NCBI GenBank assembly: GCA_028386065.3
Contig: JAKUCV010003561.1
Span: 22,663 to 86,662 of the forward strand
Length of the DNA stretch: 64,000 nt
Reading direction: 5' to 3'
Origin: Turnera subulata
Taxonomy: Eukaryota; Streptophyta; Magnoliopsida; Malpighiales; Passifloraceae
Below, one piece after another: positions 10,540 to 22,300 of this stretch. The translations under genes and the position numbers were made by a program. A model generated the notes under the pieces. That model did no database searches and was not told the DNA's origin. It saw only the letters and a list, made by a program, of their open reading frames with translations. Positions within the stretch are counted from its first letter, which is position 1. Each line of letters starts with the position of its first letter.

Positions 10540-11515
10540 AGAAAACTTATGGGGCTTGGAAGGCAACAATAAGGGAGAACCGAACCTTCCCCTCTTGTGA
10601 AGGTGGTATCATCATTGGGATACAAATCAACTCCTCAAGATCTAAAGATAGATGAAGAAAGGGCTCATGGCAAGGCATTAGTAAAGAAAGAAAACATGGC
10701 ATGGGACCTTCCAATGTCTCTGTATTTTAAGACCTTGAGCGGGTATTTTGTTAAAGATTGTGATGATTTCCCTTAGCCATGACTTACGAAAACCATGCAA
10801 CCTGGATTTGAGATACTTTTTAAGTGTAAGATCAAGGATGGAGGAATTGATAAACCTAAGAAAGATGGTTGGTGTGAAGACTTAATGAAGCCATTAAGAG
10901 TTTATTTGGAGTATTGCTAATGGTAATGGAGAAGAATATGAATGGAGCATGATCACTGCCGCACAGGAACCCCAAATAAATTGGGAATGGAGCAAGCTAA
11001 GCTTTTACTTTCATGAAGTTGAATCCTACCTAGAGTCCGGGTATGAATCTGAGTCTAAGTCTAGCAATGAGTCTGTAATGGAGGGGGAGTCCCTCGATTT
11101 TTAATTTTCCTATACCCAAACTTTTGAAGACGATGATGTGTTCCGCACTTTTTATAATAAAATGAGGCTATCATTCCTCTACTCTGATTTGCATGAATAT
11201 GTTGAAATAAACTTAGGAATTGAATTTAAGCCAAAAATAACAAAAACTGGCACAACACTCGCGCCCCCTATCAAAGAAGAATTAGTTGCACCGGTTAGAG
11301 AATTTGTAGATATATTTGCTTGGTCATATGAAGACATGCCATGAATTGACAAAAAATCACATGAATCTCAAATTTTCCAATTGCTAAGCTAGTAAAGTAG
11401 AAAACCCATTGTCTACAGCCCTTGTGGGCTCTTAAAATAAAAAATAAAGTGGAGAAACAAATTCGTCCGGGGTTCTTATAGGTGATCAAGGGATGTGCCT
11501 CAATTTTGCACATCT
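10540..11515 (+). pseudogene. Decayed Ty3/gypsy pol remnant (RT N-terminal side)
   Basis: The best frame, 11138-11344, contains IKEELVAPVREFVDIFAWSY followed by EDMP, matching the conserved stretch just before the reverse transcriptase domain of Tat/Athila-type gypsy elements (usually EFVDIFAWSYEDMPG). After the stop, other frames give ALKIKNKVEKQIRPGFL-like peptide, the usual continuation. Everything after about 11515, including the RT catalytic core, is missing. Probably the same old element as the protease remnant at 7051-7640. Confidence 0.7.
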
Positions 11516-12959
11516 TTTACGGTTATTTTCAATGGCTTTTACTACGTTTCCTTGGTCAATTATGTGTATATTTGTTACATTATTGTGTGTTTTTACAAAT
11601 AGTACCATTTAGTATTTCAATATTGCTGATTAAGTATTTTTATTAGGAATAAATCAATTTTACTGAAGAATAGAGATTATTTTAGCTAAGTTTAGAAACT
11701 AGTCCATAAAAGAAAACTTGCTGCAGCGCGCATACCCCACTTCATTGATGATTGCAGTAAATTTAGATATTCAATTGAGATGAAATTAGTTGAAGATGAA
11801 AATAGACTTCTAGAGCTTTTTAGAGATATAAAACTCATAATTTTTGGACGTATTTACAAGGAGTAGTAATTAATTCAATTCATCCCAGATGTGCCGGAAT
11901 TGTTGTACCAACCCAAGCCCAATTTTTTATCATAACTCGAGCTATAATAGTTTAATTTAGACGTACTTTATATTTTCAGAGCCCAAAGTCCAATTCTACC
12001 TTTTATAAATTAAGAATTCGTGTACAATTATCTAGTCAGAAAACGTGAAAAGTCCTAATTAATTTCTTATTGAACGTAATCCTAAGAAATCGCCTGCTGA
12101 GGTATTGCTAAACTATACCTTGCATCTCAAGGACCACGCAACCATGCGACCGAGGCATTCCAGCAAAATGGAAATTACCACTCTTAAGTTCATAACCACC
12201 CACGCAAATGCCATGTGGCACCTCTGCTTTCCTTTCCGTTTATGTTTACTTCTGGATTCTTCATTCCTCCCAAACAGAACACACTTAATTAGGTCTCCCA
12301 AATATTTGGTGATTTTATTGGAATAATGAAAATTTTAGCATTTTACTTTTTAATTATATAATATTTCCAATACCTCCCATTCTAATTATGACTTCAAGGT
12401 GTTCTATATAAACTCTTCTTCTTTTAGGAAAAAAATGTTGTAAAATCTGTTAGTAACTCATCTTATGTTGTTTTAAAAACCTCAACGTAGCTAATTTAAT
12501 CAATTACTTATATAACCATTCATAATGAACCAAATAAAGTATAATGCATACAAAGCATGACAAAACATGCATATTGCATACACAAATATTGAAGGCAAAA
12601 TTACCTGATTTTTAAATTGTTGGTGATGAGTGAAGCTGAAAATAAAAGAAATTAAAGAAATAGAAATCTAAGAAAAATATGTTATGCATGCAGAAAAATA
12701 TAATTTTACAAACTATTTTCTCTTTCCTAGAAAAAAATAACTTAAAATAACATAAAAATTAATAAGAGGTCAAAAATCTTTGAAAATTTATTATCTTGAT
12801 TTATATAAAAAAATTTATGCTTCTCTTCTCCCCATGCGATGTATTTCTAAAGAAGAATAATTTATATATGCTAGTACATATATTTTTCCCAAATTTGACT
12901 CGGAAGGTAGGTATACATCTTGGGCTTTTCTTTTGCTATTGAACTTGGGCCCATGAACT
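11516..12959. other. AT-rich intergenic DNA with a dispersed repeat block
   Basis: No gene is supported. The segment at about 12310-12480 (from near ATTTTACTTTTTAATTATAT to GTTAGTAACTCATC) is a diverged copy of 26880-27045, so it belongs to a locally duplicated unit. Confidence 0.5.
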
Positions 12960-13071
12960 ACAGTTTACTATTTTATGTTTCAATTTTTCCTTTTTTTGCT
13001 AACTTATTTCCCTCCCACCCCCCACCCCCCTCCCCCTGCCCTCCTTTTTTTTATGTGTTGCAGGCTTGCAG

Positions 13072-13162
13072 CGGATCCATCCAAGGAAACATTTTGAAGA
13101 TGAAGGTGGAGGTGATGACTTTTGAGGCATTTAAGCGGGCTCTGACTCGATACTCTTATAAT
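13072..13162 (+). pseudogene. Orphan exon of an unrecognised duplicated gene, copy A
   Basis: A 91-bp segment bounded by a good acceptor (TTGCAG) and a donor (AAT/GTAAGA) encodes GSIQGNILKMKVEVMTFEAF and continues with KRALTRYSYN in an open frame. A second copy of identical length lies at 25661-25751. Identical length and shared splice-like borders argue for a real exon. I do not recognise the domain. The large LTR derivative inserted 232 bp downstream. Confidence 0.45.
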
Positions 13163-13394
13163 GTAAGATGTCAGTATAAAAAAAAAAATTGCCATTGTAT
13201 TTTTATTCTAAAAAAAGAGTATTTTGGTTTGCCTAGCCCATTGCGTTCTTAATTCTTATTCTAAAAAAAATTGTATTGGTTTGCCTAGACCTTGACTGGG
13301 GAGCCTCCCCTCAACTTAAAACTTTAATGTACCAAAAAAAAAGGTGTATTGTGTTCTTACCTTTAAATTCTTGTTTTTGTTACCAAAGTATAAC

Positions 13395-16300
13395 TGTAAC
13401 AGCCCAGATAAAAAAATTTGTATTTTTACTGGGACTGTAAAAGTCGTTATATAGTGATTTACTTTTGAATTTAATCTTGGATAATTAATTCAAGGTAAAT
13501 CGGGCATTGCTTTTCGAAACCGAGTCTTTTCCCATGCTTAGGATTTTACCGTGGATTTTACGGACCAAAATTGGTATTTTTCGGATCCATGAATCCTAAG
13601 AAAAATCAAGTTTAACCGCGACGGAGCAGACCGGAAATATAACTAAGGAGCTGTATTAGTTACTTTCTGGTCCGGACGGTACACGACTTACCTGCATGAT
13701 TGATTTTTGCAGCCGCCTTTTCCCTGTGTCTCTTGCGATTGCTTTTTCCTGTGAAGCTCGTGATTCACCCCTATAACCTATCTTCTTCCTGCTCCTGCCT
13801 GCAAACTAAAAGCCAACACTTTTCATCTCCTTCTTCATTTTCCTGTAATACAAAACCCAGTCTCCAACCTTTTTATCGCCTACATAACCCGTGATTTTCT
13901 GCACCCAGTACACCATCACCTTCCTCTCTTCTCTGCAAAAAAAATCCATAACCCAGTACGTTCTTTGTCTCCTGTAAACATCACCCAGTGCAACCCAACC
14001 AGAAAAAAAAAAAAGAAAAACCAAAACTAACACCATCAACCAATTACCACCATCCACATCATCACCGCCCACCAACCAAAACCCGCCACCTCATCACCGC
14101 CTTCATCACCTTCTCCCTCCACCCCCTGGTACTGTTCATACGGAACACCTCTGCGCCGCCGTGCACACCACCGCCCACACCGGCGTCTTCCTCATGCCAT
14201 CGCCAACCGGAAGGAGCCTCTACCGTCCGGCGCGCCGCCTAGACGAGATGACCCGAGGACCAGACCTGTCGGAGTCGCCTCTTCGCGCCACTGTCGACGA
14301 CGAACACCAGCAGCCGCAGCAACGAGTCTCCACCGCAACGCCAGCCGAAGCCGTCCTGCTCATCGCCGCCCCGCCTTGTCGTTCTCTATGCCGCCGCCGC
14401 CGCTGCAGCACACGAGGTGAGCTTGGATGTTGGCGACCCGATTGGGCAACGGGTCCAGGTCGACCCGGATTAGCTGACCCCCAGATCTGGGCTTGACGCC
14501 TTCGACCGGGTTGACTCTCTTGGGTTGTTGACATGGATTGGGGGCCTGGGCTCGAGGCCTTAGTCGCGGGCTGGGTTGCTGGGCTGATGTCTAGGCTGCT
14601 CCAATTGGCCCAGACCGGGTTTAATTAAAAAAAAAGTGGAAAATACCTATATGGTTTTGTAAATTAAATAATTTCTAGAAAATAGACAAAATAATTAACT
14701 TGAACAGATATAACTATACATTTGGAAAATGCATATATCTAGTATATGGTTATGTTTTAGAAAATCATAAGATAATTACTTGACATACTATTTTTGGAAG
14801 TTAAGATAATACTAATATAATTTATATCATTTGAAAAACTATTATGTTATAAATATTTTTTTTTAGAAAAAAAGGTTATATATTATGGAAATAAATTTTG
14901 AAAATTATATTATGGTAAGTAGCTGTTGTGACAATATTTTGGGAAATATATATGTACGTCATCATTATTTTTTGAAAAATTATTTCATGGTAGTTATATG
15001 TTTAATAAAAATAATATATGTTTTATAAATTTTATGGAAATATTTTTAGAAAAGAATATATGATATGATAAATAATTATTTTCATGAAAAATACTTTGGA
15101 AAGAAATATCAAAGTATTATACCGAAATAATAACCGGGTATAAGTATGGTATTATTTTGACACTTGAAAAATTAAATGGTAAACGACGATGATAAAGAAA
15201 GTATAACCTGAGTCGGTTTGATATTTATTTTCCGGTACAGCATATAATGGCATATCAATTACTGTACATTTTATGTGAGCATATTTATTATTTGTTATAT
15301 AGGAGTCGATAACGAGCAGTATTTCGAGGAACTGGCTTTGGAGCCTGTTGAGGATTCCATAATTGATAATCGGCTAAGGTGAGGATGGATAACCCTTGAT
15401 ACGTTGCCTATAATACTTGGCTGTGTTTTGTTGCTTGATTGAACCGTTGTGTGCTGATATACTGTTGAGTGTTTCCTGTGAATATATGGTGATATGGAAT
15501 TGTTGATGGTTTGGAATTGCTTGATTGAACTTCTGAGATGGTTGTTATTGGTTTCTTGGTTAATGTAAGGTTGTTGATGTTGGTTGTTAGCAGAGGTTTG
15601 AGTTGTTAGCTGTGGTCTAGGTTTGATATCTTGAGAAGGTATAGTGGAATGATGATATTCTGAACTGTTAGGTTTCTCGAGGCTTATGATCATTATTGTG
15701 ATTTGTTGTTGGGCTGTTGATAGAGGATCAGTCTGTTAATTGAGATATAGGTTGAGAGATTTGAGTTGTGGAACAATTGAAGTTTTGTTGGATTGATGAT
15801 GACTGTATTGTCACGTGGTGAGTTGAGGTACGACCAGATGGTTAGAGACTGTTTTGTGGTGGCCATGATCGGGTTACTTGATATAAGGATGTTGGTCCTT
15901 GGGATATTGATCCCGGTTTGATATTTGGGATGTTGATCCTGGTTTGAAATTGTTGGGATGTTGATCCCTGGTCCTGTTTTGATCTGGCACTAGAAACAGG
16001 TTGATAACCTAGTGCGACCCTAGCTTATCCCGTGACAGGCCTAGTGATTTGTGAGGATTGGATTTTGGTACGGCCAGAGGCAGTAGTTTGGGTCCGTAAC
16101 GACCCTGTGATTATGGTTTGGCCCGTAACGTCCTGTGATTGATTGGACCCGTAACGGTCCTGTGTTGTTCTTTTTACCACGGCACGACCAACACTTGTTT
16201 CGTGACTTGGGATTCTTTTAGAGAGATTAGTTATATTAACTTGGAGGTTTAGTATCAGGAGATCTCATGGTATGATCTGGTTGGGTTGAAGATATGGAGT

Positions 16301-16899
16301 CACTTCGTTATTGTCGATGTTAATCGAGATGATATGCTTTGAGCATTGTTGTTCTTGTTTGGTGGATATTGTACTTGGTTATGACTGTGGCTACTGTCTG
16401 TATTTCTTCTTTGAAGTATTATGGTTGCCTGCATATTTTTGATTATCCATGATTATGCTTAAATGCACCGGTGAGCGTTTCGAACTCACCCCTCTCCTAC
16501 GAGGTTTCATCCCGTAGGATGAGTTATTCGTGGTACAGGTACGATGCATTCTGGCGGCTGTGGCATACCCTCGGGCAGGACTCGGATCCATTAGTTTGCA
16601 TCGGATTTTGCATATGTTGATATTGGGATTATAATTGCTTCCGCTGTGCTATTGTTTCCCGGAATCAGGTGTTTTGATGTTGGGCCGATGGGCCAGGTTA
16701 TCTGTGATATGCTATTGTTGATGTCCCCGAAGTCGGGTGACGTGTTCTGATGTTGGGCCGAAGGGCCAGATTTATGATGTTTATAATGTGATATTGGGCC
16801 GTTGGGCCGATTTTTTGATTTATATATTGTATGTGCCACGTGTCGGCACTGTTCCTTGTAATTACTGTGAGTTGGGTAAGTTTAGGTCGGGGTGTCTCA
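13395..16899 (+). repeat. 5' LTR of the large LTR derivative
   Basis: Starts TGTAACAGCCC and ends GTGTCTCA; 3505 bp. It contains a GC-rich proline/arginine-coding-looking stretch (about 14010-14500), a strong donor (GAG/GTGAGC near 14416), a 76-bp exon-like cassette (15303-15378), GGGATGTTGATCC repeats (about 15880-15980) and CCCGTAACG repeats (about 16087-16165). Confidence 0.88.
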
Positions 16900-16901
16900 T
16901 T

Positions 16902-16918
16902 TCGGTAGCGGAGCGGGT
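16902..16918 (+). promoter_or_regulatory. Putative primer-binding site of the large LTR derivative
   Basis: CGGTAGCGGAGC lies a few bases after the 5' LTR end. It is close to the tRNA-iMet type site (TGGTAGCGGAGC, present in the copia element of this window). The assignment is tentative because of the first-base difference. Confidence 0.4.
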
Positions 16919-17220
16919 GGTAGGTCCTTGGGTGATTGTTTTGCTGAATAGCTGTGCATAGCTCGCTCCGTATGTTTATCATTTTGCATTTATGTCATTT
17001 AGATAGTACATGATGGATCCAGTTGAGGGACGCCAGCTTGCCACAGAAAATTCATATAAGAGGTAATTGATGCCATAAACATGCAGAAACATAAATATTA
17101 TTAATATTACTAATATTATTATTACATTATTATTATTATTAAAATTATTTATCTTGCTGGTACAACATTGACCCTGAAGCTAGTAGGATCATTGGTAATG
17201 TTAACCCTGATGCTATCGTT

Positions 17221-17832
17221 TCATAAGAACCACATACCGCCCATGTTGTTTTGGCCGTAAAGTTCGAACCGGTTTGCCGGAGGGAAGCGAAGTGGGATGA
17301 CACTGTGATCGTCTTCAGGCTGCCACTGGTTATCCGTGAGCAGAACCATGTTGGGCTTGTACTGGTTCTTCAAATCTCCCAAGGTATGCACGAACTCCTG
17401 GGAACGCCTAGCGATTCTTCTGCAGTTCCAAACCAGTAGACGGGCCTTTGGCCAAGTTGGTGGTAACCTAGTTACTCGGGGCACGCTCTGGGCTATCATC
17501 AAAAGCTGGCAGTAGGTACCTTGGTCTAGGAATTGGCAAGTAGGCTCTAGGTTGAATTCCTGAAGTCTTTCAGAAATGAAGAACATGACGGAAATGGCCA
17601 AGCCATAAAAGGAGGTTCTTAGGGTACTTTGGTCCTCTAGGAAGAACGTCCCCTCCATGGGAGTGACAAAGAACCTGGAGGAGTAAAGTTCATCGACGAA
17701 GACCAGACGAGGCATCCTGCCGAGCTCGTTCGGTAGTTCCTCTGGACGTTCGTTGATCAGGCTGTAGGCCGACCGATTCCTTCTTCCGAGGGAGGCACCC
17801 TCGATGAAGAAGACAGATGATGGAGCAGGCAT
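17221..17832 (-). CDS. Antisense ORF A with EEP/LINE-endonuclease-like C-terminal segment
   Basis: A 203-aa frame on the strand opposite to its host element, starting at 17832. Residues 1-128 match no family I know. Residues 129-203 follow the N-terminal pattern of LINE-type endonuclease/exonuclease/phosphatase domains: LLVWNCRRIARRS (Asn136 as the conserved catalytic Asn), then KPNMVLLTDNQ where the family has a Glu (ETK/ETR), then GGMWFL (family GGIWLLW). The stop is TGA exactly where Trp is expected, and the frame continues 23 codons to 17149, so this looks like a nonsense mutation. The later catalytic His/Asp motifs are absent. A TATA box lies about 95 bp upstream. It is either a fused LINE fragment or an antisense gene of the element; function unknown. 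Confidence 0.5.
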   Translation of the reverse strand: MPAPSSVFFIEGASLGRRNRSAYSLINERPEELPNELGRMPRLVFVDELYSSRFFVTPMEGTFFLEDQSTLRTSFYGLAISVMFFISERLQEFNLEPTCQFLDQGTYCQLLMIAQSVPRVTRLPPTWPKARLLVWNCRRIARRSQEFVHTLGDLKNQYKPNMVLLTDNQWQPEDDHSVIPLRFPPANRFELYGQNNMGGMWFL

Positions 17833-18740
17833 TATCTCTCGACGCTTTTGTGATTTTTTTTTTTCTGAACGTTTTTTTTCTCTCTCAAATGCTTTTTGGG
17901 TTATTTGTTTTCCATTGCTTTGCCATTTATAGAAATATGATCACCTGTTTTTCAAAGTATTCACCCCACCTGTTTAAAAAAAAAAAGAAAAGAAAGAAAG
18001 AAAAAAAGAAAAAAAAGAAAAAAAATTCAAAATATTTCTCGGTGATGGGAAAAGTAGATTCTTTTCACAAAACTCCAAACCGTTTACGATCTTCAAGATT
18101 TTGCTTTTTGAAAATTTTTCCATGGCTTGAAATTTTGCTTCGTCACTTTATTTGTTTTTGGGCTACAAACGCAAGTGTTTTTCAGCTCGTTTTCATCTTA
18201 CGTTTTCTTTCACGTTTGGCTATCTTGCTTTATTCTTTTTATGGCTTTTCCCTGCATCTTTTATCACATGCATCCGTGACCGTTGTGGCCAGTCTGATGG
18301 GACCATACCTCGAGTAGAGTGTATTTGCGATAGGTTGCACCTGTTTGGACATCATGGAGGGATACGATATCTGGAAGACATTTTTGGCTTGTGGACAGGT
18401 GGATATTGTTTCTTTCGAGGGACACAGGGCGTGCTCGTGATCATCAAATTGCGAGTTAACAGACATCTTTTCACAAGAAGAACCGACATCTCCGTCAGTT
18501 ATACGAGTTGTGTTTCTCTGGTTCGAGGACCTATACGACCGATCTAGAACGATGGACATGGAAATATGTTTTATTTTAACCTCTTTATGCTTGGTTTTAT
18601 TTCCTCTTGTTGGTTTTTGTTTGCCTTAAAATGCTTGTTTTTCTGCTTAACATGAGTTTTCATATCTTTAAAAAGAGTTTTGTTTGAAAAGAACAACTTG
18701 TTTTATTTCTTATAACGTTTTACAATAGAGAAGGAGTACC
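17833..18740. other. Spacer between antisense ORFs
   Basis: Contains a purine-rich A/G tract (about 17977-18023) and open frames on both strands at 18152-18559 that show no recognisable domain. The minus-strand frame 18559-18239 (106 codons) could be a decayed part of the antisense unit, but nothing supports coding. Confidence 0.4.
17926..17932 (-). promoter_or_regulatory. TATA box upstream of antisense ORF A
   Basis: The minus strand reads TTCTATAAATGGC, about 95 bp before the ORF A start codon, giving a predicted leader of about 65-70 nt. Confidence 0.45.
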
Positions 18741-19139
18741 CTATGGGGTTACTTGCCTCTCTAGATCTTTTACAAGTTTTTGTATGCTCTCGATCTGAGA
18801 GGAGAGTCCTATACACGCCTGTTCGATCTGCATCATCGCCGTGTTGATCTTCTTCAGTATAGCGATCAGATGCTTCAGTGTCTGCAGTGATGTTTCGCTG
18901 GGAGCAGTTGCCTTGCCCTTTCTCTCATCAGCATCCTTGCGACCGGAAGGCTCCTCCTTGCCGACAGGTTTCTTTTGCCGTCTCCTGGAGATGACCATAT
19001 GTTCCTTGAGACCGATGATGTTCGTCTTGAAGCGTTTCTTCGGCTGTTCTTCATCGGAGTTCGTAAAGGGATTAACACCACCAGTATAACTTAACTCCTC
19101 TGACTCAGAGGTAGTTCGAGTTCTTATTGGTGAGTCCAT
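18741..19139 (-). CDS. Antisense ORF B, small basic/coiled-coil protein
   Basis: A 132-aa frame starting at 19139 with an excellent start context (GCCATGG). Residues 1-32 are acidic and Ser/Thr-rich. Residues 33-75 are strongly basic with two possible nuclear localisation signals (KKR at 34-36; RRRQKK at 52-57). Residues 84-131 form heptads of Leu/Ile (TLKHLIAILKKI, then IESIQKLVKDLERQV), a predicted coiled coil. A TATA box lies about 40 bp upstream. It lies just inside the 3' LTR on the strand opposite to the element. I do not recognise the family. Some Tat-type plant elements carry antisense ORFs, so an accessory role is possible; this is inference. Confidence 0.5.
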   Translation of the reverse strand: MDSPIRTRTTSESEELSYTGGVNPFTNSDEEQPKKRFKTNIIGLKEHMVISRRRQKKPVGKEEPSGRKDADERKGKATAPSETSLQTLKHLIAILKKINTAMMQIEQACIGLSSQIESIQKLVKDLERQVTP

Positions 19140-19175
19140 GGCAGAGAGTGAGTTTGCCAGGTTTTAAGGTTTGGT

Positions 19176-19182
19176 TTTTATA
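19176..19182 (-). promoter_or_regulatory. TATA box upstream of antisense ORF B
   Basis: The minus strand reads CCTTATAAAAACC 37-43 bp before the ORF B start codon, giving a very short predicted leader. Spacing and sequence fit a plant Pol II core promoter. Confidence 0.5.
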
Positions 19183-19284
19183 AGGGAGCCAGAGACGCGT
19201 AAGGGTAAACGGGATATCGTGTTGAGTTCGGACAGCTGGAAGAGTGTATCAGAAGCTTATCATGGTAGGACCCACGGATAAGAC

Positions 19285-19323
19285 GGAATTTCGAGGACGA
19301 AATTCTTTTTAAGGTGAGTAGAC
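19285..19323 (+). other. pol C-terminal scrap and polypurine tract
   Basis: TTCGAGGACGAAATTC then TTTTTAAGGTGAGTAGAC runs into the 3' LTR. This matches the usual end of pol and the polypurine tract of plant chromoviruses (commonly AAGGGGGG-like), and links the derivative to a Tekay/Del-type parent. Confidence 0.6.
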
Positions 19324-22300
19324 TGTAAAAGCCCAGACAAAAAATTTGTACTTTTACCGGGACTATAAGAGTCGTTATACAGTGATTAACCTTTGAATTT
19401 AATCTTGGTTAATTAATTCAAGGTAAATCAGGCATCGCTTTTCGAAACCGAGTCTTTTCCCGCGCTCGGGATTTTTCCGTGGATTTTACGGACCAAAATT
19501 GGTATTTTTCGGGTCCATGAATCCTCAGAAAATTAAAGTTTACCCGCGACGGAGCAGACCAGAAATATAACTAAGGAGGTTTATCAGTTATTTTCTGGTC
19601 TGGACGGTACACGACTTACCTGCATGATTGAGTTTTGCAGCCGCCTTTTCCCTGTGTCTCTCGCGATTGCTTTTTCCTGTGAAGCTCGTGATTCACACCT
19701 ATAACCTATCTTCTTCCTGCTCCTGCCTGCAAACTAAAAGCCAACACTTTTCATCTCCTTCTTCATTTTCCTATAGTACAAAACCCAGTCTCTAACCTTT
19801 TTATCTCCTACATAACCCGTGATTTTCTGCACCCAGTACACCATCACCTTCCTCTCTTCTCTGCAAAAAAAATCCATAACCCAGTACGTTCCTTTGTCTC
19901 CCGCAAGCATCACCCAGTGCAACCAAACCAAAAAAAAAAACCAAAACTAACACCATCAACCAATTACCACCATCCACATAATCACCGCCCACCAACCAAA
20001 ACCCGCCACCTCATCACCGCCTTCATCATCTTCTCCCTCCACCCCTGGGTACTATTCACGCGAAACACCTCTGCGCCGCCGTGCACACCACCGCCCACAC
20101 CTGCGTCTTCCTCATGCCGTCGCCAACCGGAAGGAGCCTCCACCGTCCGCCTTTGTTGCCCGCCGCGCCGCCTAGACGAGACGGCCCGAGGAGCAGACCT
20201 GTCGGATCCGCCTCTTCGCGCCGCTGTCAACGACGAACACCAGCAGCCGCAGCAACGAGCCTCCACCACGACGCCAGGCGAAGCCGTCCTGCTCATTGCC
20301 ACCCCGCCTTGTCATTCTCTACGCGGCCGCCGCCGCTGCAGCTCATGAGGTGAGCTTGGGTGTGACCCGGATTTGCTGACCTGCGGATCTGGGCTTGACG
20401 CCTTGGACCAGGTTGACTCTCTTAGGTTGTTGACCTGGATTGGGGGCCTGGACTTGAAGCCTTAGTTGCGGGCTGGGTTGCTGGGCTGATGTCTGAGCTG
20501 CTCCATTTGGCCCAGATCGGGTTTAATTAAAAAAAAAAAAGAGGAAAATACCTATATGGTTTTGTAAATTAAATAATTTCTAGAAAAATAGACAAAATAA
20601 TTAACTTGACCAGATGTAACTATACATTTGGAAAATGCATATATCTAGTATACGGTTATGTTTTAGAAAATCATAAGATAATTACTTGACATACTATTTT
20701 TGGAAATTAAGATAATACTAATATAATTTATATCATTTGAAAAACTATTTATAAATATTTTTTTTAGAAAAGAAGGATATATATTGTGGAAATAAATTTT
20801 GAAAATTATAATATGGTAAGTAACTCTTGTGACAATATTTTGGGAAATATATATAAATACATACGTCATCATTATTTTTGGAAAAATTATTGTATGGTAG
20901 TTATATTTTTAATAAAAAAAATATATGTTATATAAATTTTATGGAAATATTTTTAGAAAAGAGTATATGATATGATAAATAATTATTTTCATGAAAAATA
21001 CTTCGGAAAGAAATATTAAAGTATTATACAGGAATAATAACCGGGTATAAGTATGTTATTATTTTGACACTTGAAAAATTAAATGGTAAACGACGATTAT
21101 AAAGAAAATATAACCCGAGTCGGTTTGATATTTATTTTCCGGTACAGCATATAATGGCATATCAATTACTGTACATTTTATGTGAGCATATTTATTATTT
21201 GTTATATAGGAGTCGATAACGAGCAGTATTCCGAGGAACTGGCTTTGGAACCTGTTGAGGATTCCATAATTGATAATCAGATATGGTGAGGATGGATAAC
21301 CCTTCATATGTTGCCTATAATACTTGGTTGTATTTTGTTGCTTGATTGAACCGTTGTGTGCTGATATACTGTTGAGTGTTTCCTGTGAATATGTGGTGAT
21401 ATGGAATTGTTGATGGTTTGGAATTGCTTGATTGAACTGCTGAGATGGTTGTTATTGGTTTCTTGGTTAGTGTGAGGTTGTTGATGTTGGTTGTTAGTAG
21501 AGGTTTGAGTTGTTAGTTGTGGTCTAGGTTTGATATCTTAAGAAGGTATAGTGGAATGATGATATTCTGAACTGTTAGGTTTCTCGAGGCTTATGATCAT
21601 TATTGTGATTTGTTGTTGGGCTGTTGATAGAGGATTAGTCTGTTAATTGAGATGTAGGTTGAGTGAATTGAGTTGTGGAACAATTGGAGTTTTGTTGGAA
21701 TGATGATGACTGTATTGTCACGTGGTGAGTTGAGGTACGACCAGATGGTTAGAGACTGTTTTGTGGTGGCCATGATCGGGTTACTTGATATAAGGATGTT
21801 GATCCTTGTGATATTGATCCCGGTTTGATATTTGGGATGTTGATCCCGGTTTGATATTGTTGGGATGTTGATCCCTGGTTCTGTTTTGATCTGGCACTAG
21901 AAACAAGTTGATAACCTGGTACGACCCTAGCTTATGCCGCTACAAGCCCAGTGATTTGTGTAGATTGGATTTTGGTACGGCCAGAGGCGGTAGTTTGGGT
22001 CCGTAACGACCCTGTGATTATGGTTTGGCCTGTAACGACCTGTGATTGATTGGACCCGTAACGGTCCTGTGTTGTTCTTTTTACCGCGGCACGACCAACA
22101 CTTGTTTCGTGACTTGGGATTCTTTTAGAGAGATTAGTTATATTAACTTGGAGGTTTAGTATCAGGAGATCTCATGGTATGATCTGGTTGGGTGTGTAGA
22201 TGTGGAGTCACTTCGTTATTGTCGATGTTAATCGAGATGATATACTTTGAGCATTGTTGTTCTTGTTTGGTGGATATTGTACTTGGTTATGACTGTGGCT

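Noticed and set aside
14161..14534. Overlapping frames of about 110 codons on both strands
   Set aside because: Inside the 5' LTR and repeated in the 3' LTR with indels that break the frame; GC-rich composition explains the openness.
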